This document shows positions 36,368 to 48,757 of a stretch of DNA of 64,000 nucleotides, piece after piece (position 1 is the first letter of the stretch; the number at the start of each line of letters is the position of its first letter). A model generated the notes under the pieces. It saw nothing but the letters and a program-made list of their open reading frames with translations. It ran no database searches and was not told where the DNA came from. The translations under genes and the position numbers were made by a program. The stretch comes from Microbacterium oxydans (GTDB lineage: Bacteria; Actinomycetota; Actinomycetes; Actinomycetales; Microbacteriaceae), in the NCBI RefSeq assembly GCF_000956525.1, contig NZ_JYIW01000025.1, forward strand, positions 124,001 through 188,000, read 5' to 3'.

Positions 36368-37147
36368 ATGAGCATCGATCTGACCCGGCGACTCCACGAG
36401 CGAGTCGCGATCATCACCGGCGGGGCCAGCGGCATCGGCTTCGCGACTGCGCAGCGGTTCGCCGCCGAGGGTGCGTTCGTCGTCATCGCCGACGTCGACC
36501 CCACCACCGGCGAAGCGGCCGCAGCGGAGGTGGGCGGCGTGTTCCGCCCGGTCGACGTGGCGGACGAGGAGAAGGTGAACGCGCTGTTCGACGGCGTCGC
36601 GGCGGAGTTCGACCGCATCGACATCGCCTTCAACAACGCAGGCATCTCGCCCGCCGACGACGACTCGATCGAGACCACCGAGCTGCCGGCGTGGGACCGC
36701 GTGCAGGATGTGAACCTCAAGAGCGTGTACCTGTGCAGCCGCGCAGCCCTCCGGCACATGGTGCCTGCCGGTCGCGGATCCATCATCAACACGGCGTCGT
36801 TCGTCGCGCTGCTCGGCTCGGCGACCTCGCAGATCAGCTACACCGCCTCGAAGGGTGGGGTGCTGGCGATGTCACGGGAACTCGGCGTGCAGTTCGCACG
36901 TCAGGGCGTGCGCGTGAACGCCCTCTGCCCTGGGCCGGTCAACACGCCGCTGCTGCAGGAGCTGTTCGCTAAGGACCCGGAGCGCGCGCAGCGTCGACTG
37001 GTGCACGTGCCGATGGGGCGCTTCGCCGAGCCGTCGGAGCTCGCGGCGGCTGTCGCGTTCCTCGCCTCGGACGACTCCTCGTTCATCACCGCGAGCGCTT
37101 TCGTCGTGGACGGCGGCATCACCAACGCCTACGTCACGCCGCTGTGA
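36368..37147 (+). CDS. short-chain dehydrogenase/reductase
   Basis: 259 residues, classical SDR: TGGASGIGFA for NAD(P), NNAG, Ser in INTASF, and YTASKGG as YxxxK. GGAGG precedes the ATG. In this operon it might oxidise an amino-alcohol adduct such as gamma-glutamylethanolamide to the aldehyde, which would fit an ethanolamine route since no PuuB-type oxidase is present. That assignment is inference. Confidence 0.9.
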   Translation: MSIDLTRRLHERVAIITGGASGIGFATAQRFAAEGAFVVIADVDPTTGEAAAAEVGGVFRPVDVADEEKVNALFDGVAAEFDRIDIAFNNAGISPADDDSIETTELPAWDRVQDVNLKSVYLCSRAALRHMVPAGRGSIINTASFVALLGSATSQISYTASKGGVLAMSRELGVQFARQGVRVNALCPGPVNTPLLQELFAKDPERAQRRLVHVPMGRFAEPSELAAAVAFLASDDSSFITASAFVVDGGITNAYVTPL

Positions 37148-37180
37148 GAGCGCCTCACCTCACTGTGACAGGCTGATCGG

Positions 37181-37909
37181 ATGAGCGAGCACGGGGCGGA
37201 CGGCGATCTGGTCGAGGTCCGTCGCGCCGTGTACCGCCCGCTCCGGCGTGGCAACGCGCTCGAGGACACGGTCGCCAGACTCGTGCAGACCATTCGCCTC
37301 GGGGTCGTGGCGCCGGGCGAGTCGCTGCCGCCGGAACGCGAACTCGCGACATCGTTCGGCGTGAGCCGTGACACCGTGCGAGAGGCGATCCGCGAGCTGG
37401 CCGATGCCGGATACCTGCTGGCCAGGCGGGGCCGCTACGGCGGCACGTTCGTGGCGGATCCGCTGCCGCAGCCGACCGGCGCCGCCGGCGCGACGACGGC
37501 GGAGCTCGACGACGTCCTCGGGCTGAGGCGCGTGTTGGAGACCGGTGCAGCGCGTGCGGCTGCGGGGCGATCGCTGGATGCTCCGGCTCGCGCCGACCTG
37601 TGGGCGCGGCATGAAGCGGCGCTGCCGGCCGGGCCGGACGAGTACCGACGCCTCGACACGCTGCTGCACCTCGCGATCGCCGAGGCCGCCGGCATCCCGT
37701 CGCTGGTCGCCCTCGTGGCCGAGAACCGGGCAGACGTGAATGCCTGGCTCGACACCTTCCCGCTGATGCCGCGCAACATCCAGCACTCCGGCGAGCAGCA
37801 CGAGCGCATCGTCTCGGCGATCCTGGCCGGCCGCCCCGACGCCGCCGAGGTCGCCATGCGCGATCACCTCGCCGGATCGGAAGCGCTGCTGCGCGGCTTC
37901 CTGGTCTGA
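37181..37909 (+). CDS. GntR/FadR-family transcriptional regulator
   Basis: 242 residues. HTH: PPERELATSFGVSRDTVREAIRELADAGYL; FCD-type C-terminal domain with DTLLHLAIAEAAG. Last gene of the amine-use operon and probably its own regulator, responding to a pathway intermediate. Confidence 0.86.
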   Translation: MSEHGADGDLVEVRRAVYRPLRRGNALEDTVARLVQTIRLGVVAPGESLPPERELATSFGVSRDTVREAIRELADAGYLLARRGRYGGTFVADPLPQPTGAAGATTAELDDVLGLRRVLETGAARAAAGRSLDAPARADLWARHEAALPAGPDEYRRLDTLLHLAIAEAAGIPSLVALVAENRADVNAWLDTFPLMPRNIQHSGEQHERIVSAILAGRPDAAEVAMRDHLAGSEALLRGFLV

Positions 37910-37966
37910 GGGTTCGGCAGCCAGGCCCGTCGGAGACGGGCCCGGCTCAGCGAACCGTTCGCGCGC

Positions 37967-39352
37967 TCAGAGCACCGCCTGCGCGCGCGTCAGCACATCT
38001 CGCAGGATCTGCTCGATCTCGCGGAACTCGGGCTGCCCGATCGTCAGCGGCGGCGCCAGCTGGATCACGGGGTCGCCACGGTCATCCGCTCGGCAGTACA
38101 GACCGGCTTCGAACAGCGCGGGGGAGAGGAAGCCTCGCAGCAGCCGCTCGGACTCCGCGTCGTCGAACGTCTCCTTGGTGCCCTTGTCCTTCACGAGCTC
38201 GATGCCGAAGAAGTACCCGTCGCCGCGCACATCGCCGACCAGCGGCAGGTCGAGGAGCTTCTCGAGTTCGGCTCGGAACAGCGGGGAGTTCTCACGGACG
38301 CGCTGGTTCAGGCCCTCCTCGTCGAAGATCGCGAGGTTCTCGAGCGCGACCGCTGCTGAGACCGGGTGGCCACCGAACGTGTATCCGTGCGGGAACGACA
38401 TGTCGCCGTGCGAGAAGGGCTCGTAGATGCGGTCGCTGACGATGGTCGCACCGATGGGGGAGTATCCGCTGGTCATGCCCTTGGCGCACGTGATCATGTC
38501 GGGCACGTAGCCGAGTCCGGTGCAGGCGAACGTGTGACCGAGACGACCGAAGGCGCAGATGACCTCGTCGGACACGAGCAGGACATCGTGGCGATCGCAG
38601 ATCTCGCGGACGCGTGCGAAGTAACCGGGAGGGGGCGGGAAGCACCCGCCGGAGTTCTGCACCGGCTCCAGGAAGACGGCCGCGACGGTGTCGGCTCCCT
38701 CGAACAGGATCATCTCCTCGATGCGGTCGGCGGCCCAGCGTCCGAACGCCTCTTCGTCGTCAGCGGGCGCTCCCATCTCGGCGGCGCGGTAGAAGTTGGT
38801 GTTCGGCACCCGGAATCCGCCAGGCGCGACCGGTTCGAACATCGACTTCATGGCAGGGATGCCGGTGATCGCGAGCGCACCGTGCGGGGTGCCGTGGTAG
38901 GCGACGGAGCGCGAGATCACCTTGTGCTTCGTGGGCTTGCCCATGAGCTTCCAGTAGTGCTTCGCGAGCTTCAGCGCGGTCTCGACCGCTTCGCCGCCGC
39001 CGGTGGAGAAGAAGACCCGGTTGAGGTCGCCAGGGGCCTCGTCGGCGAGGCGGTCGGCGAGCTCGATCGCGGCGGGGTGCGCGTACGACCAGAGCGGGAA
39101 GAACGCCAGCTCCGACGCCTGGCGGGCTGCGGTCTCGGCGAGTCTGCGGCGGCCGTGTCCGGCGTTCACGACGAACAGGCCGGCGAGACCGTCGAAGTAC
39201 TGCTTGCCCTTGGCATCCCAGATGTGGTGCCCATCACCCTTGACGATGATCGGCACACCCGACTTCTCCATCGTCGACTGGCGGGTGAAGTGCATCCAGA
39301 GATGGTCTTTGGCCATCGCCTGGAGTTCGGCTTCGTTGCGTGTGGTGCTCAT
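37967..39352 (-). CDS. class III PLP-dependent aminotransferase
   Basis: 461 residues. STGGGEAVETALKLAKHYW and LLVSDEVICAFGRLGH are class III landmarks, and the PLP lysine is in ITCAKGMTSGYSPIGA. The family includes putrescine/polyamine:pyruvate and beta-alanine:pyruvate transaminases, consistent with the neighbouring amine genes. GGGGGACC precedes the chosen ATG, which overlaps the stop of the Lrp gene. Confidence 0.92.
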   Translation of the reverse strand: MSTTRNEAELQAMAKDHLWMHFTRQSTMEKSGVPIIVKGDGHHIWDAKGKQYFDGLAGLFVVNAGHGRRRLAETAARQASELAFFPLWSYAHPAAIELADRLADEAPGDLNRVFFSTGGGEAVETALKLAKHYWKLMGKPTKHKVISRSVAYHGTPHGALAITGIPAMKSMFEPVAPGGFRVPNTNFYRAAEMGAPADDEEAFGRWAADRIEEMILFEGADTVAAVFLEPVQNSGGCFPPPPGYFARVREICDRHDVLLVSDEVICAFGRLGHTFACTGLGYVPDMITCAKGMTSGYSPIGATIVSDRIYEPFSHGDMSFPHGYTFGGHPVSAAVALENLAIFDEEGLNQRVRENSPLFRAELEKLLDLPLVGDVRGDGYFFGIELVKDKGTKETFDDAESERLLRGFLSPALFEAGLYCRADDRGDPVIQLAPPLTIGQPEFREIEQILRDVLTRAQAVL

Positions 39353-39816
39353 CTGGTCCCCCAGTTGTAGAGCTGCTTCTGCAGCTTGGCGTAGATGAAG
39401 GTCTCGGTCGACAGCACGCCGTCGATCGGACGGATGACGTCGTTGATGAGTGCGAGCAGGCCTTCGTCGTCCTCGCACACGACCTCGGCGAGCACGTCGA
39501 AGGCGCCGACAGTGATCACGACGTAGTCGATCGCGTCGACGTCGGCGATCGCCTCGGCGACGACACGGGCGTCGCCCGAGGTGCGGATGCCGATCATCGC
39601 CTGACGGTGGAAGCCGAGCTGCATCGGGTCGGTGACGGCGACGATCTGCATGATCCCGGACTCGGTGAGCCGCTGCACGCGCTGCCGCACCGCCGCCTCG
39701 CTCAGCCCGACGACGCGACCGATGTCGGAGTAGGAGCGGCGTCCGTCTTCCTGGAGGAGCTCGATGATCGTCTTCGAGACGTCATCCAGCGAGGGATGCT
39801 TCTTCGTCGCACTCAT
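39349..39816 (-). CDS. Lrp/AsnC-family regulator
   Basis: 155 residues. N-terminal HTH YSDIGRVVGLSEAAVRQRVQRL and C-terminal RAM effector domain (VITVGAFDVLAEVVCEDD). It overlaps the aminotransferase gene and probably controls it in response to an amino acid or amine. Confidence 0.9.
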   Translation of the reverse strand: MSATKKHPSLDDVSKTIIELLQEDGRRSYSDIGRVVGLSEAAVRQRVQRLTESGIMQIVAVTDPMQLGFHRQAMIGIRTSGDARVVAEAIADVDAIDYVVITVGAFDVLAEVVCEDDEGLLALINDVIRPIDGVLSTETFIYAKLQKQLYNWGTR

Positions 39817-39903
39817 GGTGCGATCTTCGCATTCGTGAGGACGTTCAGCAACCGATTCCGCGCTTTGCGTTGTCTGTGCCGACGGAATCGTCAGGATGTG
39901 CGT

Positions 39904-41067
39904 TCAGGAATCCAGCGGGCCCAGCCAGGCACTTGCCGCGGTGGCGTGGGCCGATTCGGGGTCGGACGGGTGAAAGGCCCCGGCGAGCACGTCGCGGTAG
40001 AGGCGGGAGAGCTCGTTGGAGGAGAAGTACGAGCCGCCGCCGGCGACCAGCATGGCCTGGTCGACCACATGCTTCGCCATCGTGATCGCACGGTGCTTGA
40101 CGCCGGACAGCTGCGTGAACCATCTGGCGCCGTGATCGACGCGCTCGTCGACGTCGCGGGCGAGGGCGGCGATCTGCGGAGGCAGTGCGTCGTAGGCGAG
40201 TGCCATGTCGGCGATCCGCCAGCGGATGTCGGGATCCTGGCTGTACGTCGCGCCCGTCTTCTTGGAACGTCGCGTGGCCGCCGTCTGCACTGCCACGTCG
40301 AGGGCTCGCCGAGCGATGCCGGTGTACACCGAGGCGAGCAGGATCTCGAAGACGCTGAAGATGCCGAACACGATCGGGTCCGGATTCGGACCCGGATCGA
40401 TGCGACGGACCACGTGCTCCGGCGCGGCCTGCGCGCCAGCGAGCCGCGTCGTCCGGCTCTGGGTGCCGCGCATGCCGAGGGTGTCCCAGTCGTCCGAAGT
40501 CGTCACGGCATCCGTGCGCTCCACGAACGCGAACACGAGCTTCGGCGCATCGTCGCTCGTGGTGTCGAGGCCGTGCAGCCCGAGGCGGGTCCACACCGGG
40601 GCGAGCGAGGTGAAGATCTTGGTGCCGGTGAACGCGTACCCGCCGTCCTGGAGCGGCGCGGCATCCGTGTCGCTGCCGAACAGCACGAGGTCGTTGCCGC
40701 CCTCGCTGATCCCGAAAGCGAACACCTCGCCGGCGACGGCGCCGTCCTGCACGAACTCCAGCCCGGGCACTCCGCGATCGGAGAACACCTTTGCCACACC
40801 GGTCCACACCAGGTGCATGTTGATCGCGAGGGCGGTCGCCGGGGCAGCGGTCGCGAGACGCTGCTGCAGGATCGCTGCCTCGGCGAGTCCGAGTCCGGCG
40901 CCGCCGCGTTCGGCCGGCACGAGGATCGACAGGTACCCGGCGGCACGCAGTTCGTCGAGGTCCTGCTGCGGGAAGGTGTTCTCCCGGTCGTGGATGGGGG
41001 CGCGTTCACGGATGCGCTCGAGCAGGTCGTCCGGCAGGAACACCGCAGGATCGAACACACCGCTCAC
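39904..41067 (-). CDS. acyl-CoA dehydrogenase family flavoprotein
   Basis: 387 residues, with the N-terminal helical, beta and C-terminal helical domains of the family. ILVPAERGGAGLGLAEA and GTKIFTSLAPVWT are typical, but the latter lacks the usual KxWIT form, so it may be one of the divergent members that act on non-CoA or sulfur substrates. Overlaps the hydrolase gene by 4 bases; probably an operon with it. Confidence 0.85.
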   Translation of the reverse strand: MSGVFDPAVFLPDDLLERIRERAPIHDRENTFPQQDLDELRAAGYLSILVPAERGGAGLGLAEAAILQQRLATAAPATALAINMHLVWTGVAKVFSDRGVPGLEFVQDGAVAGEVFAFGISEGGNDLVLFGSDTDAAPLQDGGYAFTGTKIFTSLAPVWTRLGLHGLDTTSDDAPKLVFAFVERTDAVTTSDDWDTLGMRGTQSRTTRLAGAQAAPEHVVRRIDPGPNPDPIVFGIFSVFEILLASVYTGIARRALDVAVQTAATRRSKKTGATYSQDPDIRWRIADMALAYDALPPQIAALARDVDERVDHGARWFTQLSGVKHRAITMAKHVVDQAMLVAGGGSYFSSNELSRLYRDVLAGAFHPSDPESAHATAASAWLGPLDS

Positions 41068-41822
41068 GGCAGCACCCCCAGGAGCTGCCGGATGGATTCC
41101 TCCGGCCTGTCGCGGTGCACCGAGTGGCCGGCTCCCTCGACGACCGACATCGTGATGCCTGGGTTCGATGCGAGCACGTCGTCGGCGAGTTCGCCGGTGA
41201 AGATGCTGTACACCGCAGGGTCCGCAGCGATCACGTGCGTCGGTACGGTCAGCGTCTTCGCCTCAGCACGCACATCCCACGGCTGGTTCTGCACGCTGGT
41301 CTGCTCGACGGCCCAGGCGCTGGCGCGGAGCACGGCATCCACCTTCAGCTCCTGGTCCTGCGGGTGCCAGTGCGGATGCTCCTGCTGCACGACCTCGAGA
41401 CGGGCATCGGCGAAGGCGCGCACCTGGCTCCTGCGCACGACGTTCGCGTCGTGGCCGGAGACGTGGATCGCCGGATCGATGAGCACGAGTCTGCGAGTCC
41501 AGTCCGGGGCGGATGCCGCGGCGACGACGCTCGATCCACCGCCGAGGGAGTGCCCGATCACGGCATCCCAGCTCCCGCCGCCGTCCGGCCGGGTCGACGC
41601 GAGGTCGGCACCGTAGGCGGCGAGCGAGTAGTCGAGTGCGCGCGGGGCGTCGCCGTGCCCGCGAAGATCGATCGCGACGGCGTGCCATCCGGCGGTCGCG
41701 AGCGCGTCGCCGAGACGCCACATCAGCGCACCGGACGACCCGAGTCCGTGCACCAGGAGGGCGCGTCGTGAGGCCGTCGGATCGCCCCAGGCGAGGCGGG
41801 GCAGCGAGAGGGGTGCGGGCAT
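41064..41822 (-). CDS. alpha/beta hydrolase
   Basis: 252 residues. Oxyanion segment VHGLGSSGALMW, nucleophile elbow VIGHSLGGGSS, and catalytic His in VEGAGHSVHRDRPE. Possible esterase, thioesterase or lactonase; the substrate is not evident. Translationally coupled to the acyl-CoA dehydrogenase-like gene. Confidence 0.88.
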   Translation of the reverse strand: MPAPLSLPRLAWGDPTASRRALLVHGLGSSGALMWRLGDALATAGWHAVAIDLRGHGDAPRALDYSLAAYGADLASTRPDGGGSWDAVIGHSLGGGSSVVAAASAPDWTRRLVLIDPAIHVSGHDANVVRRSQVRAFADARLEVVQQEHPHWHPQDQELKVDAVLRASAWAVEQTSVQNQPWDVRAEAKTLTVPTHVIAADPAVYSIFTGELADDVLASNPGITMSVVEGAGHSVHRDRPEESIRQLLGVLP

Positions 41823-41869
41823 GCTCTCAGCCTACGACCGCGCCCTGGCCCGCAGGCGATCGAGGCGGT

Positions 41870-42790
41870 TCAGGCGACGGGTTCGAGAGGCGGCAGGTCG
41901 GCCGCGATCGTCAGCACGCGCTCGGCGGCGGCGTGGCCGGCCGAGAGGCAGGAAGCGAGGTCGGCCCCGTCCAGCGTCGCGGCCAGGAACCCGGAGGCGA
42001 AGGCATCCCCGGCCCCGACCGGCTCGACGACGTCGACCACCGGTGCCGGTACGAAGACGGGATCAGCGTCGCCGTCGTAGGCGGTGGCACCGATGTCGCC
42101 GTCCTTCACGACGAGCAGTGCGCAGTGGGGCAGGAAGGCGCGGATCTCCGCAGGCGTGGCGGTTCCCCAGATCCGCTCGGCCTCGTCGCGCCCGACGAAG
42201 GCGATGTCGGCAGCATCCGCGAGGCGGGCCAGCGTCTCCGCAGCATCCGCCATGCTCCACAGCGGGCGCCGATCGTTGACGTCGAATGAGACCAGCGCGC
42301 CGGCGGCACGAGCGTCGGCGTACAGCCGGTCGACCATCTCGCGGCAGGACGGGGAGAGCGCAGGAGTGATGCCGGTGGTGTGGACGATGCGCACGCCCTC
42401 GAGCCGCTCGGAAGAGAGGAAGGCGGTCTCCATGCGGGAGGCAGCCGAGCCGCGGCGGTAGTAGTAGACGGATGACGACTCGACGCCGGGATCCTTGAAC
42501 ATCACACCGGTCGGGGCGTCGGCGTCGCGTTCGACCCACAGCTCGACGCGTCGGCGCTCGAGCTCGGACGCGATGCGGTCACCGAGGGGGTCAGCTCCGA
42601 GGCGGGATGCCCACACCACGCGGTGCCCGGTGGCTGCGACGCCCGCGGCCACGTTGGATTCCGCCCCCGCGAGCCCGACCGTCGCCGCTGTGGCCTCCGC
42701 GAGGCCGGTGCCGCTCGGCGTGATCAGTGCCATGGTCTCGCCGACGCAGACGATCTCAGGAGCTGAGGTCAGGGGAGGGAGGGGGTTCAT
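41870..42790 (-). CDS. PfkB-family carbohydrate kinase
   Basis: 306 residues. LAGAESNVAAGVAATGH is the first PfkB signature, and the anion hole with catalytic Asp is EPVGAGDAFASGFLAA. Overall closest to 2-keto-3-deoxygluconate kinases by pattern. ATGA overlap with the MFS gene upstream suggests uptake and phosphorylation of a sugar or sugar acid. Frame before ATG 42790 is MFS antiphase sequence. Confidence 0.88.
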   Translation of the reverse strand: MNPLPPLTSAPEIVCVGETMALITPSGTGLAEATAATVGLAGAESNVAAGVAATGHRVVWASRLGADPLGDRIASELERRRVELWVERDADAPTGVMFKDPGVESSSVYYYRRGSAASRMETAFLSSERLEGVRIVHTTGITPALSPSCREMVDRLYADARAAGALVSFDVNDRRPLWSMADAAETLARLADAADIAFVGRDEAERIWGTATPAEIRAFLPHCALLVVKDGDIGATAYDGDADPVFVPAPVVDVVEPVGAGDAFASGFLAATLDGADLASCLSAGHAAAERVLTIAADLPPLEPVA

Positions 42791-43995
42791 GAGGGGGTGA
42801 CCGCCAGGGGTTCGGTGTCGGGACGAGGGCTCGCGTCGCGGTGACGCAAGTCGGGGAAGGAGCGGACGAACACGATCGACACGACGAGTCCGGCCGCCGC
42901 GAACAGTGTCGCAGCGAGGTAGGCGCCGCGCCAATCGCCGGCGTCGACGAGGAACCCGGCGACGGCGGATCCGGCTGCAGCGCCGATCAGCTGACCGGTG
43001 CCGGCCCAGCCGAAGGCCTCGGCGGTCTCACTGAACTTCACGCTGGCCGAGGTGATCGCGAACAGCACCGCGAGGGCCGGTGCGATGCCGATGCCCGCGA
43101 GGATCAGCGTGCCGCCCAGCCAGAACACGTTGAGCATGACCATCGTGAGCGCAAGGCCCACCGTGACGATGAGCAGGCGGCGAGCCATCGCCCACGGACC
43201 GATCGGGATGTGTCCGAACGTGAGACCGCCGGCCAGGCTGCCCACCGCGAACACGGCCAGCACGACACCGGCGGTGAGGCTGCCGTGCTCGAACGTCGAC
43301 ACCACACCGACCTCGACGGCCGAACAGGCCCCGATCAGCAGGAAGCCGATCACGGTCGCCAGCATCACCGGGGGTTTGAGGACGACCTTCCCGAAGGCGT
43401 TGCGGCTGCGCGGGATGCGCACGCGCCCGACCTCGGGAGACAGGATGAACCATGCCCCGCCGCCGACGAGGATGATCGCGACCAGGACCAGCCCCTCGCT
43501 CGTGCCCACCTGAGTGGAGACGAGGGTGATCACGACCGGGGCGAGGACCCAGATGATCTCCTGCAGCGAGGCGTCGAGCGAGAACAGGGGAGTGAGCTGG
43601 CTGGAGTTCACGAGCTTCGGGTAGATGGTGCGCACCGCCGACTGGATCGGCGGGGTCGAGAGTCCCGCCACCATCCCCAGCGCCATGTAACCGGGCAGGT
43701 TCAACGGCAGCAGGGCGAGGCCGAGCACGGCGAGCACGCACACCGCGAGGGTGAGGGTGAGCACGCGGCGCATGCCCCAGTTGCCCATCCATCGGCTCGT
43801 GACGGGACCGGCGACGGCCTGGCCGACACTCGTCGCGGCGAGCACGAGACCGGCGGAGCCGTACGAGCCGGTCTGCTGCTCGACGTGCAGCAGGATCGCC
43901 AAGGACGACATCCCGTTGGGGAAGCGCGCGGTCAGCTGCGCCGCGATCATGCGCGCCACTCCGGGCGTGCGAAGAAGATCCTGATATCCCGCCAC
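42787..43995 (-). CDS. MFS transporter
   Basis: 402 residues, 12 TM helices. GPVTSRWMGNWGMRRV carries the loop 2-3 MFS motif. I chose GTG 43995 because TACCGT lies 6 bases upstream, the leaderless pattern repeated across this window; upstream in-frame codons look non-coding. Coupled to the PfkB kinase gene. Confidence 0.85.
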   Translation of the reverse strand: MAGYQDLLRTPGVARMIAAQLTARFPNGMSSLAILLHVEQQTGSYGSAGLVLAATSVGQAVAGPVTSRWMGNWGMRRVLTLTLAVCVLAVLGLALLPLNLPGYMALGMVAGLSTPPIQSAVRTIYPKLVNSSQLTPLFSLDASLQEIIWVLAPVVITLVSTQVGTSEGLVLVAIILVGGGAWFILSPEVGRVRIPRSRNAFGKVVLKPPVMLATVIGFLLIGACSAVEVGVVSTFEHGSLTAGVVLAVFAVGSLAGGLTFGHIPIGPWAMARRLLIVTVGLALTMVMLNVFWLGGTLILAGIGIAPALAVLFAITSASVKFSETAEAFGWAGTGQLIGAAAGSAVAGFLVDAGDWRGAYLAATLFAAAGLVVSIVFVRSFPDLRHRDASPRPDTEPLAVTPS

Positions 43996-44069
43996 CTCAC
44001 AACGGTACCGGCAGGGTGCGACGGACGCCGAAGCGGGGGTGTTCACGACACGCCGCCGACACGCCGAGG

Positions 44070-44225
44070 GCCAGTTTCCACAGGAATCCGAATGTCCGAG
44101 GTCGCCCCTATCGTGCCCCCTGTGGATGGATCGCTCACAGGCGTCTCCCAGCCGCGATTTCTCGCGGTTCGAGACCCCTTCCAGGGGGTCTCAGCCTGTG
44201 GAAGAAACGGTGGAGAACCTGTGTT
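44070..44225. promoter_or_regulatory. cluster of TCCACA/TGTGGA cores upstream of nrdH
   Basis: The 367-base gap before nrdH has no gene. CCTGTGGA or its complement TCCACAGG appears three times (near 44077, 44119 and 44200), with CCTGTG again near 44217. These contain the TCCACA half of the DnaA box but miss the consensus TTATCCACA at two positions each. DnaA control of nrd genes is known in Escherichia coli; here it is only a suggestion. Confidence 0.35.
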
Positions 44226-44262
44226 GTATCTGGGGAGAGCGGTGGAAAACTACACGGATGTA

Positions 44263-44312
44263 ACTACTAGCCCTTGTGGTCACACCCAATGTCCGTACCT
44301 ATATGTAGTATT
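44263..44312 (+). promoter_or_regulatory. pair of predicted NrdR boxes
   Basis: ACTACTAGCCCTTGTGG (44263-44279) and TACCTATATGTAGTATT (44296-44312) resemble the 16-bp NrdR consensus and are centred about 33 bases apart, close to the three-turn spacing usual for NrdR box pairs. They lie 50 bases before nrdH. NrdR represses ribonucleotide reductase operons when dATP is plentiful. Confidence 0.65.
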
Positions 44313-44362
44313 GAAGTCCCGGCGGCGGACTGCCGGGAAACCATGAGATTTGAGGGGATCAG

Positions 44363-44596
44363 ATGTCGATCACGGTCTACACGAAGCCGTCCTGCGTCCA
44401 GTGCAACGCGACCTACCGCGCGCTCGACGCCAAGGGCATCGAGTACGAGATCCACGACCTGTCGGAAGACCCGACGGCCCTGGAGCAGGTCAAGGCGCTG
44501 GGCTACATGCAGGCACCGGTCGTCGTCACCGACGAGGACCACTGGTCGGGCTTCCGTCCCGACAAGATCAACGAGCTCGCGACCCGTCTCGCCTGA
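44363..44596 (+). CDS. nrdH: glutaredoxin-like NrdH redoxin
   Basis: 77 residues. Redox motif CVQC in MSITVYTKPSCVQCNATY and the FRPDKINEL tail are typical of NrdH, the thioredoxin-reductase-driven electron donor to NrdEF. Ribosome site GAGGGGATCAG. First gene of nrdHIEF. Confidence 0.96.
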   Translation: MSITVYTKPSCVQCNATYRALDAKGIEYEIHDLSEDPTALEQVKALGYMQAPVVVTDEDHWSGFRPDKINELATRLA

Positions 44597-44620
44597 GCCT
44601 TCGACAGGCTCAGGAACCCA
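44594..44620 (+). repeat. REP-like element between nrdH and nrdI
   Basis: TGAGCCT-TCGAC-AGGCTCA forms a 7-bp hairpin that includes the nrdH stop codon, followed by GGAACCCA. Same family as 30705 and 47231. Confidence 0.8.
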
Positions 44621-45051
44621 AGGGAGAGAGCTATGAGCGCCGTCGCGACTGCAGCGCCGCTCCTGGTCTACTTCTCGAGCGTCTCGGGCAACACTGCCCG
44701 ATTCGTCGAGAAGCTCGACCTCCCGGCACGGCGCATCCCGCTTCAGCGCACAGACGGAGACCTCGTCATCGACGAGCCGTTCGTGCTGATCACTCCCACC
44801 TACGGCGGGGGCGAGGGGCGGGGCGTCGAACGAGGTGCGGTTCCCAAGCAGGTGATCCGGTTCCTCAACGACGAGCGCAATCGGCGCCACATCCGCGGAG
44901 TCATCTCTGCGGGAAACACGAATTTCGGCGACTCCTTCTGTCTCGCCGGTGACATCATCAGCCGCAAGTGTGAGGTGCCCCACTTGTATCGGCTCGAAAT
45001 CTTCGGCACACAAGACGATGTAGATCGCGTGAGCGACGGATTGGAGCGACG

Positions 45052-48253
<3,202 letters not shown>

Positions 48254-48304
48254 GTCTCCTGTAGGTTCCGCGGAGATCGTGCAATAGCCATGTTCTACCT
48301 TGCA

Positions 48305-48338
48305 AAGGGACGCGGGATCATTCGATTCCGCGTCCCTT
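48305..48338 (+). terminator. nrd operon terminator, at the edge of the accessory island
   Basis: AAGGGACGCGG (48305-48315) pairs with CCGCGTCCCTT (48328-48338), flanked by TTGCAA on both sides. After it the base composition drops and core genes stop until about 56 kb. Confidence 0.85.
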
Positions 48339-48375
48339 CTTGCAATTTCTCCTAGCTGACAAGCCCCGAAAGCTG

Positions 48376-48711
48376 GTGGTCTACGTGGTCCGCACGGCAC
48401 GCAAGAGGCCAAACGAGCTCGTTGTCCCGTGGCCCAACGGTGTAACGACCGACGTGGCCGGGCGTGCGGCACAGGCCTTCGCTCTTGAACTTCGTCGATT
48501 AATAGGCGACGACTCGATACGATCCGTGGCGACATTGTGTGGCGTCAACCACGAAACTGTTCGAGGGATCCTAGAGGGCCGTGTGTGGCCAGACATGCAC
48601 ACCGTTGCACACCTAGAAGATGGTCTTGACTTTCCTTTGTGGCCCCGAAAAGCTCCAAATCGTGTATCAAAGCGGCACCTGATCCCGAAGCGCAAACCAC
48701 TCGGGTTCTGA
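48376..48711 (+). CDS. small helix-turn-helix protein
   Basis: About 111 residues if GTG 48376 is used; TTG 48340 would add 12. The centre RLIGDDSIRSVATLCGVNHETVRGILEGRVWPDMHTVAHLEDGL reads as an XRE-like HTH in which the recognition helix is VNHETVRGIL. The C-terminus is basic (SKRHLIPKRKPLGF). Unknown function; a regulator of the island or a mobile-element remnant. Start uncertain because no clear ribosome site is seen. Confidence 0.6.
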   Translation: MVYVVRTARKRPNELVVPWPNGVTTDVAGRAAQAFALELRRLIGDDSIRSVATLCGVNHETVRGILEGRVWPDMHTVAHLEDGLDFPLWPRKAPNRVSKRHLIPKRKPLGF

Positions 48712-48757
48712 CGCTGCGGCACGACGCCGCCGAGTAGCGCAACTTCCGCCTAGTCCG

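Noticed and set aside
44046..44362. Replication origin (DnaA box cluster)
   Set aside because: No consensus DnaA box, no AT-rich unwinding region and no dnaA/dnaN genes nearby.
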